21,513 nt of DNA from a virus: positions 1 through 21,513 of IMG/VR virus record IMGVR_UViG_3300008220_000094. One strand, 5' to 3'. Position numbers and translations under genes: made by a program. This document shows positions 6,943 to 14,358 of the stretch, piece by piece. The stretch's first letter is position 1; each line of letters starts with the position of its first letter. Below the pieces are notes generated by a model. The model made no database searches, was not told the origin of the DNA, and saw nothing but the letters and a program-made list of their open reading frames with translations.

Positions 6943-7136
6943 TTATGAAATTTTTCATAGTTTTCAAAATACTCAATATCATCTGAATATTCTTTGGTAA
7001 ATTGCTTGGTATTGTGTCTACTTCTTCTTCTGTTCATTTTTCTAGCACCTTTTTTACCACTAACAATTTCACCAATATCTTCAGCATTGTTTGTCTGCTT
7101 CTTCTTCTTCTTCTTCTTGTCTTTTTTCTTGGACAT
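6939..7136 (-). CDS. small lysine-rich hypothetical protein
   Basis: A 65-residue basic protein. Residues 3-13 are almost all lysine (KKKDKKKKKKK), followed by a linker, a second basic patch RKMNRRRSRHNTKQF (about 33-47), and an acidic-aromatic tail ending EYFENYEKFHN. No family is recognised. The charge pattern suggests nucleic-acid or acidic-partner binding, but this is inference. No clear Shine-Dalgarno is seen before the ATG, which lies 7 bases after the RNase H stop. The gene 45 promoter overlaps its 3' end. T4 has rpbA near this position, but no resemblance to RpbA can be seen. Tight spacing and a sensible composition favour a real gene. Confidence 0.6.
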   Translation of the reverse strand: MSKKKDKKKKKKKQTNNAEDIGEIVSGKKGARKMNRRRSRHNTKQFTKEYSDDIEYFENYEKFHN

Positions 7137-7143
7137 TTTTCTA

Positions 7144-8019
7144 CTATTTAATTAATTCACCTAATCTATTTGAAATAAGATATTCCATGGGGTTTGGTGT
7201 ATTCATATGAAAATGGCTAAGAGATTTATCATACTCTTTAATAATCAATTTCTTTTTATCTTTTGGAATACACTCTAAATCAATCAAACTCTTATTTCTA
7301 AGCCAGTTTCTCCTAAATTTAGAATCTTCGTTTGTTATTTTTCTGGTCTTAACCTCTTCAATAATAGTATTAAATCTTTTAGGAGACATGATTGTTTGTT
7401 TTTTGTTTTCATCAACCAAAACATCATCATCAGATAAAATATTTGGGATTCCATCAGAAGAATCACCTCTAATAATATGATCTACCAAAAATTCTGCAGG
7501 GTTTTCACATATTACAAAATCTTTAACATTAGGACTATACTGATAAACACCTTCTATCCTTTGTAATTGTTGAAAATCCTTATCTGATGACACTATTAAT
7601 GTTTTATCTTGTCTTGGTCCCACACCTCTATTATGGTACTCTTCAATCAAAACCGAAATGATATCATCTGCTTCAACAGTTTCAACATGCATTGTTATGA
7701 CCTTAAAGTTATCTCTAATTTCCTCTCTAACAGTCTTAAAAAAGTCATAAATTTTATGCCAGTTTACACTATCAATGCTTTGTTTTTTCTTTCTATTGGC
7801 CTTATAATGTGGAAATTGTTTTGTTCTCCAATAGTTTCCAGAGTCATAACACAACACAATTTTGCCATAATCAGCCTTAAATCTGTTATTGTAATATAAA
7901 AACCCTTTTAAAACCGCATGTCGAATGTCATCAATAGTAACAGAGTTGCTGTCAAATCCCTTACCCTTAATTCCAAATAGGTTTGAAATCATTATTTGGT
8001 TTGTGTCTAAAAGAATCAT
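7144..8019 (-). CDS. rnh: RNase H, FEN-1 family 5'-3' nuclease
   Basis: A 291-residue homologue of T4 RNase H, which removes RNA primers and some adjacent DNA from lagging-strand fragments. The active-site acidic residues of the FEN/5'-nuclease family are in order: D5 (MILLDTN), D59 (CYDS), the VEADD cluster (115-119), SSDKD (144-148) and GDSSDG (185-190). The helix following GDSSDGIPN has the expected helix-hairpin-helix position, interrupted by an acidic insert (SDDDVLVDENKK). T4 RNase H is 305 residues. It starts 2 bases after the stop of the upstream hypothetical gene and is followed by the lysine-rich small gene and then gene 45, a known partner clamp. Confidence 0.93.
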   Translation of the reverse strand: MILLDTNQIMISNLFGIKGKGFDSNSVTIDDIRHAVLKGFLYYNNRFKADYGKIVLCYDSGNYWRTKQFPHYKANRKKKQSIDSVNWHKIYDFFKTVREEIRDNFKVITMHVETVEADDIISVLIEEYHNRGVGPRQDKTLIVSSDKDFQQLQRIEGVYQYSPNVKDFVICENPAEFLVDHIIRGDSSDGIPNILSDDDVLVDENKKQTIMSPKRFNTIIEEVKTRKITNEDSKFRRNWLRNKSLIDLECIPKDKKKLIIKEYDKSLSHFHMNTPNPMEYLISNRLGELIK

Positions 8020-8021
8020 GT

Positions 8022-9110
8022 TTAAAATACTTTCAATATAATACAGTTTTTGTTAAGTCTTGGTCTAATTGATTTCTCTACAGTCTTTACATCTTTTACA
8101 TGTTCTAGTGCGTATTTTTTTATTGATTTTTGTACCATAAAGACACTATGTTTTGGATTCCTAAGTTTTTTAATAAGGGATTTACCTTTATCATAACCAG
8201 TTATAGATGCACCTTTAACAGATAAGCCCTGCGTACTACTTGCAACATATAAACAAATCAACCTACTAACTGTATTATAAACATACAACGTACTTGCACC
8301 AATTATTTCTTTGGGGTCTATTGAAGTTAAATTAAAGTCATCAAACTTCTCTAAGTAAGGAAGTTTTTTAACTATCATTGCAGGTGTTGTTGACTTCTTT
8401 TTCTTTCTTTTACCCGCTTTTGTAAGAATTCTTCTATTAGAATACTTTTTAGCAACCTCAACAATTTCAGTAATAAATTCAATTAGTCTTGTGTGGTATC
8501 GTCTTTTTAAAAAATCATATGCCTCAACTAATTGCTCACATTCACCCTCAAGGGCTTCTTTAAGTTCATTCAATGTTGGATTAACGTTATTCATGATCTC
8601 TACAGCAAACTCTGGTCTAATGTTTTGAGATTTAAACCACTGTTCCGAATTGAACCAGTCTTTCTTTTTAATCTTTGGAAATTCAACCAATTTGTCAATT
8701 TCACTATTAATTTTATGCATATATTCACTTAGTTGATAGTCAAACTTTTCTTTGGGGTCTATTTTTGGTTTGTTTTTCAGATTTTTTGCTGATTCTATTG
8801 ACCGTTCTCTGGTAGCAAGTGTATCTCTTTTTATTTGCTTAAGACCTTTATCTATTCTGTCTTTTAAAACACCGACTGGACAACCTATTTCAACTGTTCT
8901 GCATGCGGCCCCAACCTCTTCATAGTCATATTTTTTACCGTTTTGGTAGTCTTTTACTGCTTTTGCACCAAGAGTTTCTTTAATATAATCCAATGTCCAC
9001 CTTTTTAGTTGTTTTCTAGTAGAGTTACATCTATACCTATACATATAACTCACTGCTCTAAAAGGTGCATCGTCTGCAGGTGTGTTTGTGTCCCACATTT
9101 TTTCACTCAT
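8022..9110 (-). CDS. conserved hypothetical protein, lysine-rich middle
   Basis: A 362-residue soluble protein of unknown function. The first half is charged and predicted helical. A basic linker follows at about residues 235-241 (GKRKKKK). The second half is a more globular segment, from KKLPYLEKFDDFNLTSIDPK through IGASTLYVYNTVSRLICLYV to LSVKGASITGYDKGKSLIKK. The wording of this second half is familiar from hypothetical proteins of marine T4-like phages, but no function comes with it. No strong Shine-Dalgarno precedes the ATG. It lies between the methyltransferase and RNase H genes, so a DNA-related role is likely only by position. Confidence 0.7.
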   Translation of the reverse strand: MSEKMWDTNTPADDAPFRAVSYMYRYRCNSTRKQLKRWTLDYIKETLGAKAVKDYQNGKKYDYEEVGAACRTVEIGCPVGVLKDRIDKGLKQIKRDTLATRERSIESAKNLKNKPKIDPKEKFDYQLSEYMHKINSEIDKLVEFPKIKKKDWFNSEQWFKSQNIRPEFAVEIMNNVNPTLNELKEALEGECEQLVEAYDFLKRRYHTRLIEFITEIVEVAKKYSNRRILTKAGKRKKKKSTTPAMIVKKLPYLEKFDDFNLTSIDPKEIIGASTLYVYNTVSRLICLYVASSTQGLSVKGASITGYDKGKSLIKKLRNPKHSVFMVQKSIKKYALEHVKDVKTVEKSIRPRLNKNCIILKVF

Positions 9111-9121
9111 AGTATATTATA

Positions 9122-10741
9122 TCACGCAGGCTTTTTAAAAACAAGTATTGGCTCATATTTTAAATATTTACCGTTTACTTTACAATAATTCTTGCACATT
9201 GGTACACCATTTTCGTCCAAACGATTTTGTCCAGGCATTAATTCCATTGCCATTTTGAGTGTGTATTGATATTCCATACCAAGCGACTCTAAGATATCTC
9301 TTGAATCTTGCTCTAGAGGAAGAAATTGTTTTTTAATTAGTAAATCTGCAACATTCCACAATAAATACCTGTCCGGTTTTAAATATTCAACGCAGGTTTC
9401 TAATGTTGGTGCTAAGAATCCGTGTCGCCACGCGTCGTAGGAGTGTCCGAATTTTTTGTACGACTGAGAGGGGTCTTCGCTATATGCCTCTCTGTTGAAA
9501 TAAGGTGGTGAAGTAAAGATGAGGTCGATTTTCCCTTTGTATTCCTTTTTAAAGTCTGGATTGAGGTGGATTTCTTCTGCACACTCCTTAAAAATTCTGT
9601 AAGTGTTTGTTTCGGAAAAGACCGGATTTCCCCTATAAGTTCTGGTATTATAAAAATCAGCCAAATGCCCATATTGACCACCTGACACACCACCATGAAA
9701 ATTATCAGGGTTAGGGTCAGTCCCAACATAATGAATGCTACGATCATCCCTAACAGCCATAGCACCAAGTATGCGACCACCCCAGCCAGCAGACGGATCA
9801 TAAATATTAATAACGTCTTGATCTCGTATGTCCTCAGTAAATCTCTCATATAAGTATTTAGCAGTCATCGATGGGTAATTAACCGCAACTTGAATATAAC
9901 CAATTCTAAAAGAAGCGAAACCACGCGGAAAAATCTTTTTGTCCTTTTTATAAACACGAATATTGTACACCATATTATCAGGCATTTTATCAATGTCAAA
10001 TGTTGAATGATTGCGATAAACTAGCCAGTCTTTTTCTTTATATTCTTTAACCTGCTCTCTAGTAAGATGAAGAATATCGGATTGTTGCAGTTGATAATAG
10101 CCACTGTTTACACCTTCTCGAATTTTTGTCTGCTCAAGAATGAAATCATAGCCTTTGAAAATTTCTGGGCTGTTATGAAATGCATCCATCCATTCTTCAC
10201 CATTACTAACACTAACAACTGAATACTTATCGTCGTTGCAAAGTGCAGATTTTGCATGCTCATATAGAGAATCTCTTCTAAAATGACGCATCGATGCTTT
10301 TACCATTCTTTCTAAAAATTTGTCTTGTGCAAACAAATCATAGATTGAATGACCATCATCTTTTTCGGTATAATTGATGCGAGTCATCATCATATTACTG
10401 AACCACTGATCTGCCTCCCCACCAATTCTAGATTTATTGATAATTACGTCATCTTCAATATCAGATAACTCATCTGTATGAGTAAATTCATGAACAGGAA
10501 ACTCAGCCATTTTATTAAACTGTTTTACAATGTCTTCTTCACATTTACCAATTCTAGGCGGACAACCATATACATCCCAAGAATCTCTAACAGTCCTTCT
10601 CATTTTAATAACCCATTCTCTAAATTCATCGGGAGTCATTTCAACAAGTTCTTGATAATAACAATTCATGTGTGAATTAATTACATAGTTATTTCGTTCA
10701 TAAAATGTTTTATTCTTTTTATCTTTTGCTGTTAACGACAT
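9122..10741 (-). CDS. amino DNA methyltransferase (N6-adenine or N4-cytosine type)
   Basis: A 539-residue protein whose C-terminal part is a SAM-dependent amino-methyltransferase. Motif I is DPSAGWGGR (315-323), followed by an acidic strand end VGTDPNPDN (339-347), and motif IV is TSPPYF (410-415), with SPPY at 411-414. The order of motif I before motif IV rules out the beta-class order. SPPY is commonest among N4-cytosine and some N6-adenine enzymes, so the modified base is uncertain. About 300 residues precede motif I; no family was recognised in them, and they may hold target recognition. An AAGGAA ribosome site precedes the ATG. No restriction endonuclease gene is adjacent, so it looks like an orphan phage methylase. 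Confidence 0.85.
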   Translation of the reverse strand: MSLTAKDKKNKTFYERNNYVINSHMNCYYQELVEMTPDEFREWVIKMRRTVRDSWDVYGCPPRIGKCEEDIVKQFNKMAEFPVHEFTHTDELSDIEDDVIINKSRIGGEADQWFSNMMMTRINYTEKDDGHSIYDLFAQDKFLERMVKASMRHFRRDSLYEHAKSALCNDDKYSVVSVSNGEEWMDAFHNSPEIFKGYDFILEQTKIREGVNSGYYQLQQSDILHLTREQVKEYKEKDWLVYRNHSTFDIDKMPDNMVYNIRVYKKDKKIFPRGFASFRIGYIQVAVNYPSMTAKYLYERFTEDIRDQDVINIYDPSAGWGGRILGAMAVRDDRSIHYVGTDPNPDNFHGGVSGGQYGHLADFYNTRTYRGNPVFSETNTYRIFKECAEEIHLNPDFKKEYKGKIDLIFTSPPYFNREAYSEDPSQSYKKFGHSYDAWRHGFLAPTLETCVEYLKPDRYLLWNVADLLIKKQFLPLEQDSRDILESLGMEYQYTLKMAMELMPGQNRLDENGVPMCKNYCKVNGKYLKYEPILVFKKPA

Positions 10742-10756
10742 TATATAATTCCTTAC

Positions 10757-12511
10757 TCATTCATTAGGTTTATGCATGTTAAAGGTAATCTCACTAAAGT
10801 TACCCTTCTTTATGAAATGCAAATTGTTTTGAAATTTGTCTATCAACTGATCAGCCTTATGAGTGATAACAAATACATTTGCTTTATTACCCAAACTATT
10901 CAGTATTTTTATAAATTCTTCTGTTCCCACTGTGTCTAAACTAGAATCAAACACCTCATCTAACAATAGTAGATTGCAGTTAACACTATTTTTTAGTCTT
11001 GCTATTTCTCTCCAAGCAAGTAGAAGAGATAAATCAATCCTTAGTCTTTCACCTTCGCTAAAGTTAAAATACGTAAAGTCATCTCTGTATCTACTTTTAA
11101 TTGTTTCATCAAAGCCCTCATCCAAGGTAAACTGACAAAAGAAATCCATGGAAACCAAATAATGATTAATCAACTTGTTCATAATTGGTAAATAATAACC
11201 AATAATCTTAGACTTAATACCAGTGTCTTTTAAAAGAGAACTAATAACTCCAAGATCGGTTCTCTCTTCTACTAGTGTTTGTCTTTGTTTATCAAAACCT
11301 GTGTGTTCTTCATCTAAATTTTTAAGAGTTTCTTTTTCTTTGTTTAAGTCCTCTTTGTCTTTGTTTATTTCAACAACATCATTGTTTATTTTAGAAGAAT
11401 ACTTATTGCATGCAGATACTACACTATTGGAATCTGATATCTTCTTTTCCACTTTCTTGATTTTTTCTAATGTATTGTTTATGTCAAAAAGAAGTTTACT
11501 GGTATCTGATATAGCATCGTTTATTTTATCCACTGCACTTTTTAGTTCAGTAATCTTGTCTTTTTTCACCCCAACTTTTTCTTGTTTGAAAGAGTCTGTT
11601 ATATCTTGATCACAAGTGGGGCAGGTACTATTGTTTTCATAAAAATCTATCTCTCTTTCCACCTTCTTCATATTGGACATCATCTTTTTCTCTAAAGATT
11701 CTGCTCTTAAAAGTTTCTCAGAAACCGCATTTTCTTCTTTTACTGATTCAAACAAATCTTCAAGTTCTTCTTGATAACCACCTATTTCTTTTGTTAGTTC
11801 TTCAATCTGCTTATTAGTTCTGTCTAACTCTTCTTCATAATTTTTTATGGATTCTTTAGATTTTTTCTCCATCTTCTCTATTAACCTAGTATGACCATCT
11901 ATCTTTGACTGCACCAAGTCTATATTGTTAATAATTGTTTGAAGGCTGCTTTTATTTTCTGATACTTTAGACTTTAAAAATGTATTCATAATAGAAAAAA
12001 CATTAATATCTAAAAGGTCTTCCACAATCTTTCGTCTATCCTTTGCTGACAACTTCATAAAGGGTATATAATTAGATGACCCTAAAATAACAACTTGACA
12101 GAATGCCTTGTAAGACATTTTTAAGATTTGTTCTTCTAGAATTTTTTGATAGTCTAAAACATTAGCATCTTGTGGAATTAATCTATTATCTTTATATATC
12201 TCAAATATTTTGGGTTTTAGACCTCTAATAACTTTGTAGTCATGGTTATTGGTTGAAAATTCTACTTCTACAACACAATCCTTTTCATTAATAGTATTAA
12301 CAATATTAGAAATCTTACGTCTACCGCTTAGAGATATGCCTCTGAAAGAATTACCAAATAGTGAAAAAGTCAATGCATCTAATATGGTAGATTTACCAGC
12401 CCCATTATCACCAGATATTAAGGTGGTATTATACTTGTCTAAATATACCTCTATTGGGACATTTCCAGTAGAAAGGAAATTTTTCCACGACAATTTTTTA
12501 AATATTAGCAT
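10757..12511 (-). CDS. 46: recombination nuclease subunit gp46 (Rad50/SbcC-like ATPase)
   Basis: A 584-residue SMC-type ATPase, close to T4 gp46 (560). Landmarks in order are Walker A GDNGAGKS (34-41), a Q-loop region near residue 139, long coiled-coil arms, and the zinc-hook motif CPTC (297-300). The second half carries the ABC signature NFSEGERLR (483-491), Walker B LLLLDEVFD (514-522) and the H-loop TH (550-551). With gp47 it resects double-strand ends for recombination-dependent replication. The start is 18 bases after the gp47 stop; no strong ribosome site is seen there. The methyltransferase gene begins 15 bases downstream. Confidence 0.96.
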   Translation of the reverse strand: MLIFKKLSWKNFLSTGNVPIEVYLDKYNTTLISGDNGAGKSTILDALTFSLFGNSFRGISLSGRRKISNIVNTINEKDCVVEVEFSTNNHDYKVIRGLKPKIFEIYKDNRLIPQDANVLDYQKILEEQILKMSYKAFCQVVILGSSNYIPFMKLSAKDRRKIVEDLLDINVFSIMNTFLKSKVSENKSSLQTIINNIDLVQSKIDGHTRLIEKMEKKSKESIKNYEEELDRTNKQIEELTKEIGGYQEELEDLFESVKEENAVSEKLLRAESLEKKMMSNMKKVEREIDFYENNSTCPTCDQDITDSFKQEKVGVKKDKITELKSAVDKINDAISDTSKLLFDINNTLEKIKKVEKKISDSNSVVSACNKYSSKINNDVVEINKDKEDLNKEKETLKNLDEEHTGFDKQRQTLVEERTDLGVISSLLKDTGIKSKIIGYYLPIMNKLINHYLVSMDFFCQFTLDEGFDETIKSRYRDDFTYFNFSEGERLRIDLSLLLAWREIARLKNSVNCNLLLLDEVFDSSLDTVGTEEFIKILNSLGNKANVFVITHKADQLIDKFQNNLHFIKKGNFSEITFNMHKPNE

Positions 12512-12529
12512 TTATATAACTTGTCAACT

Positions 12530-13594
12530 TCACACTGTTAACGACCCCATATACAATTCTTTAATCATATCCTTAATCTTGTTTTTATTTTTAACATCTT
12601 TTAATCCATCAACTTCTTCATATATCAGTTCTAACGTAGATTTGGTTATGTCCGCCTTCTGCCCTTCCAAATTTTCATCAAGGGTGTTGTCAATGTCTTC
12701 TATTACACTAAGATCGTAAACACCACTATTGTATAAAGAATCAATAACTCTGTCAAGAACGTAAGGTTTTTCTTTATTAATAACATAGATTTTCACATAT
12801 GCATTTTTATATTTAGGATGCTGTTTCGAAATGAAATCGTCATAATCATGCTTAGAGTCATCATAAGACAAGTTATGAAAAAGTTTTTTAGTGTTTGAAA
12901 TAAATTCTAGTTCTCTTGTTTCTGTGTCTAAAATCCAAAATCCCTTTGGTTCATTAACATCAGAAAAAGTTATCTGATAAGGTGCGCCCAAATAGATGAT
13001 GTTATCTCTTTCTTGCTTACAGTGAAAATGACCACTAAGAACTTGTTCAAATCTCTTAAATATTTTTGGATTCATGCCACCATCATATTTAATCCCTCTC
13101 AACACCTCATACCCATCCAATTCAAGATGACCTATCAACCATTGTGCAGTGGTAGAGTTGATAAAATCGATACTACTATCATGGTTCTCTTTATTTACCC
13201 ATGGAAGGAGTGCAATATCAAAACCATCAAAATTTACAGTCGTTGGGTTTTCATATAGTTTAAAGTTTTCATACTTATCTAAAAACAACTCCTTAATAGA
13301 GTTTAGATCATTAGTATTTTTATAATAGGTGTCATGGTTTCCAAGAATGCAGTGCACATTAATGTTCATCTTTTTCATTGGATCCATAAACTTTTCTCTC
13401 ACCTTAGACAACGTATTAAAGTTTATAAACTTTCTTCTATCTAACAAATCTCCTGCATGAATAACTGTTGTTATATCATACTTTTTTAAAGTGGGGAAAA
13501 ATACTTCCTCAAAAAAAGACGTGAAATTATCTAAAAACAACTGTGAATCGTTACGAGCGCCGAAATGAGTGTCAGCGATTAAAGCAATTTTCAT
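12530..13594 (-). CDS. 47: recombination nuclease subunit gp47 (Mre11/SbcD-like)
   Basis: A 354-residue metallophosphoesterase nuclease, near T4 gp47 (339). The di-metal motifs are complete: DTH (D8, H10), GDLLDRR (48-54), GNHD (85-88), GHLE (155-158) and GHFH (188-191). It pairs with gp46 to process DNA ends for strand invasion by the phage recombinase. The gene starts 4 bases after the gene 55 stop and precedes gene 46, matching the T4 neighbourhood of 55, 47 and 46. Confidence 0.96.
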   Translation of the reverse strand: MKIALIADTHFGARNDSQLFLDNFTSFFEEVFFPTLKKYDITTVIHAGDLLDRRKFINFNTLSKVREKFMDPMKKMNINVHCILGNHDTYYKNTNDLNSIKELFLDKYENFKLYENPTTVNFDGFDIALLPWVNKENHDSSIDFINSTTAQWLIGHLELDGYEVLRGIKYDGGMNPKIFKRFEQVLSGHFHCKQERDNIIYLGAPYQITFSDVNEPKGFWILDTETRELEFISNTKKLFHNLSYDDSKHDYDDFISKQHPKYKNAYVKIYVINKEKPYVLDRVIDSLYNSGVYDLSVIEDIDNTLDENLEGQKADITKSTLELIYEEVDGLKDVKNKNKIKDMIKELYMGSLTV

Positions 13595-13598
13595 ATTA

Positions 13599-14246
13599 TC
13601 AAACTAACCCATCCAGTGTGCCACCACTACTATTTTTTTTATTGGTTTTCTTTTTAGTGACCTTCTTAGTGACCTTCTTTTTTGCAGTTTTTTTCTTTTT
13701 AGTGGTAGTTTTTTTCTTTTTTTGAGAAAACTTCTCTATATCATTATCAGATAACCTAAATGATGAACCAAGACTCAATTTTTCATGTGGATCTCTGTCA
13801 TCCCATCTAGGAAAATTTTTAAATTCATTAGACTGCTCAACCATTTTATATTTAATGTACATTTGTTTTTTTTCTTTTTGAATTCTTCTTAAAAACGCAT
13901 AGTACATCATCTGAGTAAAATATGCAAAAGGATTTTTGCCTTCTTTTTTAAAGTTGTGAGCATATAGCACACAATTTTCTATGGCATCACCAACCATTTC
14001 TTCTCTAAAATCGTAATTAATAAAACATGCTCTTCTAGATAGCCCTTCAGCCATTTTTAAAAAGCATCCACCAATGTAATCAGTTACTGGTGGTCTTGGC
14101 TCACCACATTCTTCTGCCTCTATTACACCGTCTTTCCACACACACAAGGCCTCCCAAAACTCTAAGTTATCAACATAATGTGCAGGGTCCTTTTTGTACT
14201 TCTTTTTTGTGGTTTTCTTCTTTTTTTTCTTTTTTGGTTCGCTCAT
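13599..14246 (-). CDS. 55: late-transcription sigma factor gp55
   Basis: A 215-residue homologue of T4 gp55 (185 residues), the small sigma factor that directs host RNA polymerase to TATAAATA late promoters. The sigma core lies at about 22-150, with MAEGLSRRACFINYDFREEM (65-84) and KNPFAYFTQMMYYAFLRRIQ (104-123) matching region-2-like segments of T4 gp55. Two features stand out: a lysine-rich N-terminus (residues 5-19) and a lysine/threonine-rich stretch at 176-205. The very C-terminus, GTLDGLV, resembles the SLDFLYE clamp-binding end of T4 gp55, so gp45 coupling is probably kept. An AAGGAGAA ribosome site precedes the ATG, and a near-consensus sigma70 promoter lies upstream. Confidence 0.92.
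   Translation of the reverse strand: MSEPKKKKKKKTTKKKYKKDPAHYVDNLEFWEALCVWKDGVIEAEECGEPRPPVTDYIGGCFLKMAEGLSRRACFINYDFREEMVGDAIENCVLYAHNFKKEGKNPFAYFTQMMYYAFLRRIQKEKKQMYIKYKMVEQSNEFKNFPRWDDRDPHEKLSLGSSFRLSDNDIEKFSQKKKKTTTKKKKTAKKKVTKKVTKKKTNKKNSSGGTLDGLV
13655..13678. repeat. 12-base tandem duplication inside the gp55 lysine tail
   Basis: The 12-base unit TAGTGACCTTCT occurs twice in direct succession on the plus strand and encodes the repeated KKVT of the gp55 tail. The surrounding 13.62-13.73 kb is low-complexity coding sequence with long T runs on the plus strand (lysine codons). Such a tract can expand or contract by slippage, so tail length may vary among relatives. Confidence 0.8.
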
Positions 14247-14274
14247 AGCACTTTGTTCTCCTTTCGTACCATTT

Positions 14275-14304
14275 ATTATACCATAATGGTATTTTTCTTG
14301 TCAA
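14275..14304 (-). promoter_or_regulatory. near-consensus sigma70 promoter for gene 55
   Basis: On the minus strand a perfect TTGACA and a perfect TATAAT are separated by 18 bases, with TGG just before the -10 (extended -10). The -10 ends 28 bases before the gene 55 ATG, and AAGGAGAA lies between. The -35 is half of a 16-base palindrome, and TACCA/TGGTA arms flank the -10 side. This is the best host-type promoter seen in the window and implies early expression of the late sigma factor by host polymerase, possibly under repressor control. Confidence 0.85.
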
Positions 14305-14314
14305 GTACTTGACA
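14299..14314. repeat. 16-base perfect palindrome overlapping the gene 55 -35 box
   Basis: TGTCAAGTACTTGACA is a perfect 16-base palindrome. Its left half supplies the TTGACA of the gene 55 promoter read on the minus strand, and its right half is TTGACA on the plus strand. Symmetric sites of this size overlapping a promoter are typical operator geometry for dimeric repressors. It could also simply reflect back-to-back -35 boxes, but no gene faces the plus strand here. Its sequence is directly seen; an operator role is inference. Confidence 0.6.
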
Positions 14315-14358
14315 GGAAAAAAGAACGCTAGATAAATACTAGTGCCTGTTTTGCAAAA

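Noticed and set aside
9116-9121. TATAAT just before the 362-residue gene
   Set aside because: It ends only 5 bases before the ATG, leaving no room for a leader or ribosome site, and has no -35 that stands out.
9412-9849. 145-codon open frame on the minus strand with hydrophobic stretches resembling a membrane protein
   Set aside because: It is wholly inside the methyltransferase gene in another frame; the methyltransferase has clear catalytic motifs, so this is a shadow frame.
12509-12527. TATAAATG and TTGACA at the start of gene 46
   Set aside because: The TATAAATG overlaps the start codon itself and the TTGACA is too close to it for a usable promoter.
12249-12719. 156-codon plus-strand open frame
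   Set aside because: It lies antisense across genes 46 and 47, whose motifs are complete; its serine/leucine-rich product is typical of an antisense shadow.
13620-13735. Lysine-codon tract considered as a frameshift or sequencing artefact in gene 55
   Set aside because: The frame stays open through the tract and ends in a C-terminus resembling the T4 gp55 clamp-binding motif, so an intact gene is the simpler reading.
14309-14340. Possible plus-strand promoter: TTGACA with a TAGATAAAT-like -10 region
   Set aside because: No plus-strand gene follows; downstream plus-strand frames are shadows of minus-strand genes. The TTGACA is simply the other half of the palindrome.
14310-14345. Weak hairpin CTAG/CTAG followed by a T-rich run after the Sm-like gene
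   Set aside because: The stem is only 4 bases with a mismatch beyond it, too weak to call an intrinsic terminator.
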